A DNA stretch of 64,000 nucleotides from Phycisphaerales bacterium. Lineage in GTDB: Bacteria > Planctomycetota > Phycisphaerae > Phycisphaerales > UBA1924. Positions 1 through 8,581 of this stretch are shown here, in pieces. The position numbers and the translations under genes were made by a program. Within the stretch, counting starts at the first letter, position 1; each line of letters begins with the position of its first letter. The notes under the pieces are model-generated. The model was given only the letters and a program-made list of their open reading frames with translations, ran no database searches and had not been told where the DNA came from. The stretch is from positions 248,001 to 312,000 of the forward strand of contig DASPKU010000019.1 in NCBI GenBank assembly GCA_035627955.1, written 5' to 3'.

Positions 1-18
1 GCGGGAGGAGTTTGAGAG

Positions 19-2766
19 ATGGGCGAGGGGATTTCACGTTCGGCGCTGTTCGGCAAGCTCAACAGCATCGGCTACAAGGCCCTGGAGGGCGCGACGGTCT
101 TCTGCAAGCTGCGGGGCAACCCGTACGTCGAGCTGGTGCACTGGCTGCACCAGATCATGCAGACGCAGGACAGCGACCTGCACCGCATCATCAAGGCGTG
201 CGGCCTCGATGTCTCGCAGCTGGTGGCCGACACGCAGAACGCCCTGGAGAAGCTGCCCAAGGGCGCCAACTCCATCTCCGACATCTCCATGTCGCTGAGC
301 GACGCGGTGGAGCGGGCGTGGGTGTACTCGAGCCTCAAGTGGGGCGAGAGCAGCATCCGCAGCGGGCACGTGATCTACGCGCTGGTCAACGAGACCAACC
401 TCAAGCCGCACCTCCAGCGCATCAGCCACCAGTTCACCAAGATCACCCCCGAGCAGCTGGGCAGCCAGTTCCTCAAGATCACCGACGGCAGCCCCGAGGC
501 CGTGCTCGCGGCCGCGGATCAGCGCGGCATCAGCGGCGCCCCCGGCGAGGCCAGCGGCGCCATGGCCCCCGCGCAGCTCGGCAAGCAGGAGGCGATCACC
601 AAGTACTGCAATGACTTGACCGAGAACGCCAAGGGCGGCAAGATGGACCCGATCGTCGGGCGCGACGAGGAGATCCGCCAGTGCATTGACATCCTGATGC
701 GCCGCCGCCAGAACAACCCCATCCTCACCGGTGAGGCGGGCGTGGGCAAGACCGCGGTGGTCGAGGGCTTCGCCCAGCGCATCGTGAAGGGCGACGTGCC
801 CCCGCAGCTCAAGGACGTGCGGGTGCTGGAGCTCGATATGGGCCTGCTTCAGGCGGGCGCCAGCATGAAGGGCGAGTTCGAGAACCGCCTTCGGCAGGTC
901 ATCGACGAGGTGCAGGCCTCGCCCCGCCCCATCATCTTGTTCATCGACGAGGCCCACACCCTCATGGGCGCCGGCGGCGCCGCCGGCACCGGCGACGCGG
1001 CCCAGCTGCTCAAGCCCGCCCTCGCCCGCGGCACCCTCCGCACCATCGCCGCCACCACCCAGAGCGAGTACAAGCAGCACTTCGAGAAGGACCCGGCGAT
1101 GACCCGCCGCTTCCAGGTCGTCAAGGTCGATGAGCCCGACGAGAAGAAGTGCCTGCTCATGATCCGCGGCCTCGCCAGCGTCATGGAGAAGCACTTCAAG
1201 GTGCAGGTGCTGGACGAGGCCCTCGAATCCGCCGTCAAGCTCAGCAAGCGCTACATCCAGGGCCGCCAGCTGCCCGACAAGGCCGTGAGCCTGATCGACA
1301 CCGCGTGCGCCCGCGTGGCGGTCAGCCTGCACGCCGTGCCCGCCGCTATCGACGACACCCGCAAGCGGATCGATGGCCTGAACACCGAGCTGGCGATCAT
1401 CGACCGCGAGATCACCACCGGCAGCGACCACACCCGCCGCCGCGGCGACATCGTGGCCGACCTCAAGGCCGCGGATGATCGACTCAAGGAGCTGGAAGGC
1501 CACTACAACAAGGAAAAGGCGGTGGTCGAGAAGATCCTCGACCTCCGCGGCAAGCTCCGGCGCGGCACCGACCAGCCCATCGATGACGGCAAGAAGGCCG
1601 GGGCCGCCACGCCCGCGCCCGCGGCGGCCGGCGACAAGCCCGCGGCCCAGATGGAGCCCAAGCTCAGCGAGGATGAGCGGCTCAAGTGCATGGAGGAGCT
1701 CAAGAAGCTCCAGGGCCAGCTCGCGGAGATGCAGGGCGAGAACCCGCTGATCCTGCCGAGCGTCGATGCCCAGGCCGTGAGTGCCGTGGTATCGGACTGG
1801 ACCGGCATCCCGCTGGGCCGCATGGTCAAGAACGAGATCGAGGGCGTGCTCAAGCTCGCCGACACACTCGAGAGGCGGGTGATCGGCCAGCGGCACGCGC
1901 TCGAAGCGATCGCCCAGCGCATCCAGCTCAGCCGCGCCAAGCTCGACAACCCCGGCCGCCCCGTCGGCGTGTTCATGCTCGTCGGCCCCTCGGGCGTGGG
2001 CAAGACCGAGACGGCGGTGGCGCTGGCCGAGGCCCTCTACGGCGGCCCGCAGGGGCTGATCACGATCAACATGAGCGAGTACCAGGAGGCGCACAAGGTG
2101 AGCCTGCTGATGGGCTCGCCCCCCGGGTACGTCGGGTTCGGCAAGGGCGGCGTAATGACCGAGGCCGTGCGTCGCCGGCCCTACAGCGTGCTGCTCCTGG
2201 ACGAAGTGGAGAAGGCGCACGCCGACGTGCACGAGATCTTCTTCCAGGTGTTCGACAAGGGCATGATGAAGGACAGTGAGGGTGTCGACATCAACTTCAA
2301 GGACACCATCATCCTGCTGACCAGCAACGTCGGCACTGATCTGGTGATGAACATGTGCAAGGACCCGGCGCTGCGGCCCGAGCCCGATGGGCTGGTCAAG
2401 GCCATCCGCGAGCCGCTTCTGAAGGTGTTCCCGCCCGCGCTGCTGGGGCGGCTCAACATCGTGCCTTACTACCCCATCAGCGACGAGATGATGCGGAGCA
2501 TCATCAAGCTGCAGCTCAAGCGCGTGGGCGACCGCGTGCTCGAGGGCCACAAGGTGCCCTTCAGCTACGACCCCAAGGTGGAGGACACGATTGTCAGCCG
2601 CGTGACCGAGCTCGACAGCGGCGCCCGCGCCATCGACGCGATCATCACCCGCCAGATGCTGCCCGCCGTGGGCAAGGAGCTGCTGGAGCGGCTGATGGCC
2701 GAGAAGCCCGTCAACCGCGTGCACATCGGCGTTGACAAGAGCGAGTTCGTGTACAGCTTCGAGTAA
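19..2766 (+). CDS. tssH: T6SS ATPase ClpV (TssH)
   Basis: Hexameric AAA+ unfoldase of the ClpB family that, in type VI secretion, disassembles the contracted TssB/TssC sheath in the cytoplasm. The 915-residue protein has a Clp N-domain (residues about 1-150), a first nucleotide-binding domain with Walker A GEAGVGKT at 238-245 and Walker B ILFIDEAH at 306-313, a middle coiled region (about 430-580) and a second domain with GPSGVGKT at 656-663 and LLLDE at 725-729. The opening residues (ALFGKLN, ALEGATVFCKLRGNPYVE) are typical of ClpV rather than of housekeeping ClpB. A GGGAGGAG ribosome site lies 8 bases before the ATG. Unknown, VgrG and PAAR genes follow on the same strand, supporting the T6SS assignment. 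Sheath and baseplate genes are not in the window and may lie upstream. Confidence 0.94.
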   Translation: MGEGISRSALFGKLNSIGYKALEGATVFCKLRGNPYVELVHWLHQIMQTQDSDLHRIIKACGLDVSQLVADTQNALEKLPKGANSISDISMSLSDAVERAWVYSSLKWGESSIRSGHVIYALVNETNLKPHLQRISHQFTKITPEQLGSQFLKITDGSPEAVLAAADQRGISGAPGEASGAMAPAQLGKQEAITKYCNDLTENAKGGKMDPIVGRDEEIRQCIDILMRRRQNNPILTGEAGVGKTAVVEGFAQRIVKGDVPPQLKDVRVLELDMGLLQAGASMKGEFENRLRQVIDEVQASPRPIILFIDEAHTLMGAGGAAGTGDAAQLLKPALARGTLRTIAATTQSEYKQHFEKDPAMTRRFQVVKVDEPDEKKCLLMIRGLASVMEKHFKVQVLDEALESAVKLSKRYIQGRQLPDKAVSLIDTACARVAVSLHAVPAAIDDTRKRIDGLNTELAIIDREITTGSDHTRRRGDIVADLKAADDRLKELEGHYNKEKAVVEKILDLRGKLRRGTDQPIDDGKKAGAATPAPAAAGDKPAAQMEPKLSEDERLKCMEELKKLQGQLAEMQGENPLILPSVDAQAVSAVVSDWTGIPLGRMVKNEIEGVLKLADTLERRVIGQRHALEAIAQRIQLSRAKLDNPGRPVGVFMLVGPSGVGKTETAVALAEALYGGPQGLITINMSEYQEAHKVSLLMGSPPGYVGFGKGGVMTEAVRRRPYSVLLLDEVEKAHADVHEIFFQVFDKGMMKDSEGVDINFKDTIILLTSNVGTDLVMNMCKDPALRPEPDGLVKAIREPLLKVFPPALLGRLNIVPYYPISDEMMRSIIKLQLKRVGDRVLEGHKVPFSYDPKVEDTIVSRVTELDSGARAIDAIITRQMLPAVGKELLERLMAEKPVNRVHIGVDKSEFVYSFE

Positions 2767-2811
2767 GCACCCATAGGAACCGCGCCCGTAAGGACGCGGC
2801 CCCGATAGCCC

Positions 2812-3399
2812 ATGTCCATGCAGCGTCAGCCCGGCATCATCGGCCTGTGGGAAGAGCCCTTCTCCAGCGGTGACCCATTGCCCGGGGGCGGCGCGATCGA
2901 CCCTGGGGTCGCCGGGCCCGACGCCTTCACCCGCGCCCAGGTCGCGGTGGCGGGCGTGGCCCCGCCCGATCCGCTGGACGTGGCCAACGGCTTCGCCGCG
3001 GAGCTGCTGAGCCTCGCGACGGGGCTCGGTTCGAGGCTAGGAGCGGGCATCTCCGCGGGCCTGCCCACAGGCATGGCGCCGCAGGAACCCATGGCGGAAG
3101 AGGAGCCCGAGCACGCCGAGCTCCCCGACCGCCACCGCATCATGGAGTTCATGGGAACGAAGATCAAAGTGATCTGCAACCCGGGCTGGACCGAGCAGGC
3201 CCGGGCGCTGGCGGATGCGCCCGAGCCCTCGGAGGACGCGATCGAGGCGTTCTTCGCGATGGTGAGTGCGCGTCACCCGGCGATGCAGGCGGAGATCGCC
3301 GCGAGCGTGTGCCCGTACATGCGGGCGCAGGGCAAGGACGAGCTCGCGGACCGGCTCGGTAAGGCAGTGAGTGTTCGGGCGCCCCGCAAGGCCCGGTAG
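2812..3399 (+). CDS. unknown protein between clpV and vgrG
   Basis: A 195-residue protein that I do not recognise. The first half is rich in Gly, Pro and Ala with no regular fold apparent and no signal peptide. The second half (from about residue 105) looks helical and folded, with a conserved-looking segment around HRIMEFMGTKIKVICNPGW and two cysteines. It sits 45 bases after clpV and 11 bases before vgrG on the same strand, so co-transcription is likely, and a role as a T6SS adaptor, chaperone or effector loader is possible by position only. The ribosome site is weak (AAGGA about 17 bases upstream of the first ATG); a second in-frame ATG follows two codons later. Confidence 0.75.
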   Translation: MSMQRQPGIIGLWEEPFSSGDPLPGGGAIDPGVAGPDAFTRAQVAVAGVAPPDPLDVANGFAAELLSLATGLGSRLGAGISAGLPTGMAPQEPMAEEEPEHAELPDRHRIMEFMGTKIKVICNPGWTEQARALADAPEPSEDAIEAFFAMVSARHPAMQAEIAASVCPYMRAQGKDELADRLGKAVSVRAPRKAR

Positions 3400-3410
3400 G
3401 AGAGGGTCGT

Positions 3411-6400
3411 ATGCCCACGTGGACGCAGGCCGCACGCAAGCTCGCCATCGGAGTCCCCAGTGCGCTGGGGGAGGACAAGCTGATCCTCCAGAGCTTCAGG
3501 CTCACGGAGGAAATCAGCCGGCCCTTCTGCTGTGAGCTGACGCTCTACAGCGAGGACACCGAGATCGACTACAACAAGATCGTCGGCGAGAACGTGACGA
3601 TCCGGCTTGAGCAGGGCAACGGCAAGACGCGGTACATCAACGGCTACGTGTCGCGCTTCGTGCAGGGCGGGGACGAGGGGACCGACTCGGCCCACACCTA
3701 CTCGGCCACCGTCGTCCCCTGGCTGTGGCTGCTGACCCGCTCCAGCGACTGCTGCATCTACCAGGACAAGACCGTCCCGGAGATCGTGAAGGAGGTCTTC
3801 GCCGACTTCGGGTGCAGTGAGCTGGTGGAGATGAACCTCACCGCGACGTACCCCAAGCGCGAGTACACCGTCCAGTACCGTGAGACTTCGTTCAACTTCG
3901 TGTCCCGCCTGCTCGAGCACGAGGACATCTACTACTACTTCAAGCACGAGAACGGCAAGCACAAGCTGGTGCTGGCCGACTCGCCCTCCAAGCACGTCGT
4001 CGTCGAGGGCTACGAGAAGGTGCCCTACCACGACGGCTCGAGCATGGAGTCGCAGGGCGTCACCGAGTGGCTGCTCGAGACGCGGCTCATGCCCGGCGAG
4101 ATGGAGCTGCTGGACTTTGACTTCAAGGTGCCCGCCAAGGACCTCAAGGGGACCAAGATCCTCAAGGGCGAGCACGCCCTCGCCGACAACCCGCTGTTTG
4201 ACTTCCCCGGCGGCTACGAGGAGAAGGACGCGGGCGACACCCTGGCCGCGACGCGCATCGAAGAGCTGATGATGCACCACTCCGTCGCCCGCGCCCGCGG
4301 CGACGCCCGGGGCCTCACCGTCGGTTGCAAGTTCAAGCTCATCGGCGCCCCCCGCACCGACCACGACGGCGAGTACGTGATCACCTCGATGACCTGCGAG
4401 GCGACCGAGGACTCCTTCGGACGCGGCAACAGCAACCAGATGCTGTTCAAGAACCGCTTCACGTGCGTCAAGTCCACCACGCAGATCCGCCCGCGGCGCG
4501 TGACGCCCAAGCCGCTCATCACCGGCCCCCAGACCGCGATCGTCACCACCTCCTCCGATACCGAGGAGATCCTGGTGGACAAGTTCGGGCGCGTGAAGGT
4601 CCACTTCCACTGGGACCGCTACAGCCCACTCAACGACACGTCGTCCTGCTGGATCCGCGTGGCGCAGCTGTGGGCGGGCAAGAACTGGGGGGCGATGTTC
4701 ATCCCCCGCAAGGACCAGGAGGTCATCGTCGAGTTCCTCGACGGCGACCCCGACCGGCCCATCATCACCGGGCGCGTCTACAACGGCACCAACATGCCGC
4801 CCTACGCCCTGCCGGCGGACAAGACCAAGAGCACGATCAAGACCAACTCCAGCACCGGCGGCGAGGGCTTCAACGAGCTGCGCTTCGAGGACAAGAAGGA
4901 CTCCGAGCAGATCTTCATCCACGCGCAGAAGAACCTCGACATCCGCGTGCGCAACAACACCGCCGAGACCACCTTCGGCAACCGCGAGATCCGCGTCGGC
5001 GCCGAGAAGGACGGCAACCGCAGCGGCAACCTCAACACCTTCGTGCAGTTCGACACCAACACGCTCATCAAAGAAGGCCGCTACGAGAAGATCGAGAAAA
5101 CGGTGAACGTCACGGTGGTGGAGGATGTGGTCGAGGACTACCAGAAGAACCACACCCGCACCGTCGCCGAGAAGATCTCGATCAACTCCAGGGACATCCT
5201 GATCGAGACCAGCGAGAAGATGGACCTCAAGTCGGCCGCGACCAAGGTCTCCGGCACCGACTCGCTCGACCTCAAGGGTTCCGCCACCAAGATCGAGGGC
5301 ACGCAGTCGATCGACGTCAAGACCTCCGCCCTCAAGATGGCGGGCGACAGCACGCTCGACGCCAAGGGCGGCACCGTCAACATCGAGGGCGCTCAGACCG
5401 TCAACATCAAGGGCGGGATGAACGTCAACATCGAGGGGAGCATGGGCGTCTCCCTCAAGTGCGGCGGCAACGCCATCGTGCTCGATCCTTCCGGCGTCGC
5501 CATCCAGGGCACGATGGTCAAGATCAACATGGGCGCCGCCGGGCAGACCGCCCAGTCCGCCTCCGCGGCCAACGCCGCCGAGGGCGCGGCCGCGTTCGAA
5601 GCCGCCGAAATCGAAGAGCCGCTTGAGGCCAGTTCCGCAGTGAACGACCGCGCCGGTGGGAAAGGCGGCGGCAGGGTTGCGCCCCGCACCCGCACCAAGC
5701 GCACGCCCGGGACCCAGCACGCGCCACCGTTCCTGCCGCCCCCGCCACCGCCCCGGCGCGACGAGCCGCCGCCGCCCGTCCCCGCGCAGCCGCCGCCGCC
5801 CACCAGCGACAAGCCTTGCGGCATCAAGTGCCTCGACGTGCAGTGCGGCCACAAGCGCAAGCCCGGCCCCAGCGGCGTGCTCCAGGTCGTCGCCGAAGCC
5901 ACGGTGAGCTCCAAGATCACCAAGGAGTTCGGCGGCATCAAGGTGATCCTCGAGCGCAAGACCGAGGGCACCGACACCGGCAAGGGCACCGTCACGGTCG
6001 TCGACGAAGCGGCCGCGAAGCGCAAGCAGATCGCCCTGCGCGCCTACGACGGCTCGCCGCCCGAATCGGCCTGGCAGACCGGTGGCACGCAGGACCTCGA
6101 GTTCAAGCCCCCGGAGAACGACGACTACTTCCCGATCAACCCCAGGCCCAAGACCTACTACATCCACGGGCGCGGCTGCGATGAGCTCGCGCACGTGACC
6201 ACCGTCGAGAGCTACCCCAGCCAGCAGGTCTCGCTCACCCTCGAAGCGGAGTTCTTCAAGAAGTGGGCCGAGGCCGTCAACAAGGGCTGGAAGGAGTGGG
6301 GCGCTTCGATCATGAAGCTCGGGCCGGTGAAGCTCGAGCCCAAGGTCACGCCGCCCACCGGCTCCCTCTCCGCGAGCTGGGGCTGGAAGGAAGACTCCGA

Positions 6401-6965
6401 CTGGCAGGCGTTCTTTGAGATCGCCGTCACCGCCGGTCTCGACCCGATCATCGGCGTCGGCATCGAGCTCAAGCTCAGCATCGGCACACTGATCCTCAAC
6501 GGGTTCGGCGTGCCCCCGCCCGTCGCGGACCTCGCGGCCGAGCACCTGGCCGACATCATCCTCGCGATCGGGGCCGAGGCCAAGGCCGCGCTCAAGGGCG
6601 GCCCCCGCGCCCGCTTCTACGCCGACGGGCACGAGCGGCTGGTCGGCGAGCTCACCCTCAGCGGCACGGGCAAGTTCTACGCCAAGATCACCGCCCGCAT
6701 CGGCTCCGACTACGTGGCCTCGGCTGCCCTGACCGCTGCCGGCGAGACCACCATCGAGGCCGAGGCGAAGGGCGAGATCGAACGCTCGGGCGTCTACGTC
6801 ACGCCCAAGGTGACGCTCAAACCGCTCACCGTCAGCGTCAAGGTCGAGCTCAAGGCCTTCTACATCTTCAGCAAGGAACGCGAGCTGAAGAAGTGGACAC
6901 CGTGGGAAGACGTCGAGCTCTACCAGGGCCAGAAGACCAAGCTGCTCCCCGGCGACGACAAGTAA
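3411..6965 (+). CDS. vgrG: VgrG spike protein (TssI) with C-terminal extension
   Basis: Trimeric spike of the type VI secretion tube, related to phage gp27/gp5. Of 1,184 residues, about 1-340 match the gp27-like phage late control D region (e.g. YRETSFNFVSRLLEHEDIYYY), about 385-470 the gp5 OB-fold (VDKFGRVKVHFHWDR), and about 480-700 repetitive Asp/Gly/Ile-rich beta-helix needle sequence. Residues about 770-801 form a proline-rich linker. Residues about 803-1184 are an extra domain starting with a cysteine-bearing segment (CGIKCLDVQCGHKRK) and ending in Gly/Ala-rich amphipathic beta or helical sequence, so this is an 'evolved' VgrG carrying a likely cargo domain whose activity I cannot name. 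Ordinary VgrGs are about 600-750 residues. The next gene begins 10 bases later with a strong AAGGAGG site. Confidence 0.93.
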   Translation: MPTWTQAARKLAIGVPSALGEDKLILQSFRLTEEISRPFCCELTLYSEDTEIDYNKIVGENVTIRLEQGNGKTRYINGYVSRFVQGGDEGTDSAHTYSATVVPWLWLLTRSSDCCIYQDKTVPEIVKEVFADFGCSELVEMNLTATYPKREYTVQYRETSFNFVSRLLEHEDIYYYFKHENGKHKLVLADSPSKHVVVEGYEKVPYHDGSSMESQGVTEWLLETRLMPGEMELLDFDFKVPAKDLKGTKILKGEHALADNPLFDFPGGYEEKDAGDTLAATRIEELMMHHSVARARGDARGLTVGCKFKLIGAPRTDHDGEYVITSMTCEATEDSFGRGNSNQMLFKNRFTCVKSTTQIRPRRVTPKPLITGPQTAIVTTSSDTEEILVDKFGRVKVHFHWDRYSPLNDTSSCWIRVAQLWAGKNWGAMFIPRKDQEVIVEFLDGDPDRPIITGRVYNGTNMPPYALPADKTKSTIKTNSSTGGEGFNELRFEDKKDSEQIFIHAQKNLDIRVRNNTAETTFGNREIRVGAEKDGNRSGNLNTFVQFDTNTLIKEGRYEKIEKTVNVTVVEDVVEDYQKNHTRTVAEKISINSRDILIETSEKMDLKSAATKVSGTDSLDLKGSATKIEGTQSIDVKTSALKMAGDSTLDAKGGTVNIEGAQTVNIKGGMNVNIEGSMGVSLKCGGNAIVLDPSGVAIQGTMVKINMGAAGQTAQSASAANAAEGAAAFEAAEIEEPLEASSAVNDRAGGKGGGRVAPRTRTKRTPGTQHAPPFLPPPPPPRRDEPPPPVPAQPPPPTSDKPCGIKCLDVQCGHKRKPGPSGVLQVVAEATVSSKITKEFGGIKVILERKTEGTDTGKGTVTVVDEAAAKRKQIALRAYDGSPPESAWQTGGTQDLEFKPPENDDYFPINPRPKTYYIHGRGCDELAHVTTVESYPSQQVSLTLEAEFFKKWAEAVNKGWKEWGASIMKLGPVKLEPKVTPPTGSLSASWGWKEDSDWQAFFEIAVTAGLDPIIGVGIELKLSIGTLILNGFGVPPPVADLAAEHLADIILAIGAEAKAALKGGPRARFYADGHERLVGELTLSGTGKFYAKITARIGSDYVASAALTAAGETTIEAEAKGEIERSGVYVTPKVTLKPLTVSVKVELKAFYIFSKERELKKWTPWEDVELYQGQKTKLLPGDDK

Positions 6966-6974
6966 GGAGGCTGC

Positions 6975-7745
6975 ATGGAACCGTTGTACTTCCTCACTGT
7001 CCGGAGCAAGGAAGCCGCTACCGTCACGTCGATCAACGACGTCCCCCTGGTCAGCGACTCCGCGGCCGAAGGCGTCGTCACCGACCAGCCGCTCAACCTG
7101 TGGCTGATGCCCGGCGAGAACGTTCTCTCAGTGTTCCTCCGGTGGCCCCGTACCAAGGACTTTGTGCCCGGGAAGGCCGAGGCCGACGCCCATGTGTACC
7201 TGCACGACGCGGCGCAGGACGTGCCCACGCCCGCCGCGACGCTCGCGCACGCGACGTGGCCGCTGAAGATCGGGCCCGAGTTCTACCCGTCCACCATCCG
7301 CCTGCCGTTCCTGCTGAAGGTTCCGCTGCCCACCACGCTCTGGTCCGAGGCCGAGGTGGTGAAGGAGCTCACCGACGCCGACCGCCAGGCCATCCGCGCA
7401 CTTGCGCAGAACCTCGTTGACGCCTGCAAGGCCCGCGACGTGACGCGCATGATCGACCTCCAGCTCTACAAGTGGGAGGACATGGCGCGGGCGGAGTACA
7501 AGGACTTCCAGCGCGTCCGCACCGCGGCCGTGAAGCAGTTCGAGTGGCTCTTCACCCGGCCAGGTCTCAAAGTCCTCGCGCTGCACGACGGCGTCACTTC
7601 CGACCTCGCCGCCGGCGGGCGTATCGCGATCCTGAAGCACCCCGAGGGCCGCAACCCGGTCATCCTCGAGGACGCGGCGGAGAATGTCATCGAGTTCCCC
7701 ATTTACGCGGCCAAGATCAAGGGCGTCTGGAAGCTGGTCCGGTGA
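6975..7745 (+). CDS. unknown protein downstream of vgrG
   Basis: A 256-residue protein with no signal peptide or membrane segment that I do not recognise. It opens with a beta-rich region (MEPLYFLTVRSKEAATVTS; a WLMPGENVLSVFLRWP stretch at about residues 42-57), followed by a helical middle (residues about 125-195) and a beta-rich C-terminus ending in KIKGVWKLVR. It starts 4 bases after a perfect AAGGAGG ribosome site, 10 bases after the vgrG stop, so it is almost certainly translated with vgrG. Its stop overlaps the GTG start of the next gene by 4 bases (GTGA). Position directly after an extended VgrG makes it a candidate immunity protein or effector adaptor; that is inference only. Confidence 0.82.
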   Translation: MEPLYFLTVRSKEAATVTSINDVPLVSDSAAEGVVTDQPLNLWLMPGENVLSVFLRWPRTKDFVPGKAEADAHVYLHDAAQDVPTPAATLAHATWPLKIGPEFYPSTIRLPFLLKVPLPTTLWSEAEVVKELTDADRQAIRALAQNLVDACKARDVTRMIDLQLYKWEDMARAEYKDFQRVRTAAVKQFEWLFTRPGLKVLALHDGVTSDLAAGGRIAILKHPEGRNPVILEDAAENVIEFPIYAAKIKGVWKLVR

Positions 7746-8248
7746 AGCGCGTGAACCCGGCGAACTGGCTCATCCTCGCTTCCGCCTTCGCGGGCGTCCT
7801 GATGCTGGCGTGGTTCGCCTACTGGTCGTTCATCGGCACCGGCAACTGGGCCACCGTCAAGGGCACGGTCGTCACCTCGGAGATCAAAGAGGTCAGCCGC
7901 CCGAAGCGCTCCAATGAGATCGGGCCGACGATGGTCACCGAGTACGAGGTGATCCTGGAGTACCGCTACACCGTGAGCGGGACCGAGTACACCGGCAACC
8001 GCATCTGGAGCCTCAGCCGCGCCATCTTCCCCTCTCGCGCGCAGGCGGAGGACACCCTGGCCAAGTACCAGCCCGGAAGCACCGTTGACGTCCACTACCG
8101 CCCGTCCAACCCCGCGGACGCCGTGCTCTGGTCCGCCGCCATGCTCCCCACGCGTGCCAAGGTCGGCATCGGCGTGCTGCTCGCGCTCGTCTCCCTTATC
8201 ATGCTCGCGGCCGCGCTCTGGCTGCGGAGCCGATCGGCACCCGCCTGA
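7742..8248 (+). CDS. DUF3592-like two-TM membrane protein
   Basis: A 168-residue protein with an N-terminal membrane helix (about residues 8-30), an extracytoplasmic beta-rich domain and a second membrane helix (about 138-162). The central pattern (GTVVTSEIKEV ... EYRYTVSGTEYTGNRI ... YQPGSTVDVHYRPSNPADAVL) is characteristic of DUF3592 proteins, whose function is not established. The GTG at 7742 overlaps the preceding stop as GTGA, indicating translational coupling; a second GTG at 7751 is an alternative start. It lies between a vgrG-linked gene and the PAAR gene. In effector loci a small membrane protein at this place can be an immunity factor for a membrane- or periplasm-acting toxin, but nothing here proves that. 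Confidence 0.83.
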   Translation: MKRVNPANWLILASAFAGVLMLAWFAYWSFIGTGNWATVKGTVVTSEIKEVSRPKRSNEIGPTMVTEYEVILEYRYTVSGTEYTGNRIWSLSRAIFPSRAQAEDTLAKYQPGSTVDVHYRPSNPADAVLWSAAMLPTRAKVGIGVLLALVSLIMLAAALWLRSRSAPA

Positions 8249-8262
8249 CAGGAGTCCACGTC

Positions 8263-8562
8263 ATGCCCCCCGCCGCCGTCGTCGGTGACATGCACACCTG
8301 CCCCATGCAGACCCCCGGTCTGCCGCCCATCCCGCACGTGGGCGGGCCAATCCTGCCGCCGGGCTGCCCGACGGTGATGATCAGCGGACGACCCGCGGCG
8401 GTTGCAACAGGCATGTGCACGTGCGTCGGCCCGCCCGACACCATCGCCGCGGGCTCCACGACCGTGATGTTCGGCGGCATGCCCGCCGCCCGCGTCGGTG
8501 ACCAGACCGCCCACGGCGGCGTCATCACCGGCCCCGGCGTGCCGACAGTGATGATCGGCTGA
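8263..8562 (+). CDS. PAAR-domain T6SS tip protein
   Basis: A 99-residue PAAR protein. These sharpen the VgrG spike by binding its tip and can carry effectors. The sequence shows the expected glycine/proline-rich beta repeats: an opening VVGDMHTCPM, GGPILPPGCPTVMISGRPAA, then GSTTVMFGGMPAARVGDQTAHGG and the closing GVPTVMIG. Paired His and Cys residues (H11, C13, C51, C53) fit the metal-binding apex. It is a stand-alone PAAR without a fused toxin. An AGGAG site lies 8 bases before the ATG, 14 bases after the previous stop. It is the last gene of the T6SS group; the next gene converges from the other strand 19 bases away. Confidence 0.92.
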   Translation: MPPAAVVGDMHTCPMQTPGLPPIPHVGGPILPPGCPTVMISGRPAAVATGMCTCVGPPDTIAAGSTTVMFGGMPAARVGDQTAHGGVITGPGVPTVMIG

Positions 8563-8581
8563 TGTCTCGAGCGAGCGTGCC

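Noticed and set aside
34-2724. 896-codon open frame opposite clpV
   Set aside because: High-GC codon bias of clpV leaves the complementary frame free of stops; the product is His/Leu/Gly/Ala-rich with no family and clpV is certain.
3273-6632. 1,119-codon open frame opposite vgrG
   Set aside because: Same shadow effect; composition is Leu/Val/Gly/Asp repeats with no domain, and it overlaps two good plus-strand genes.
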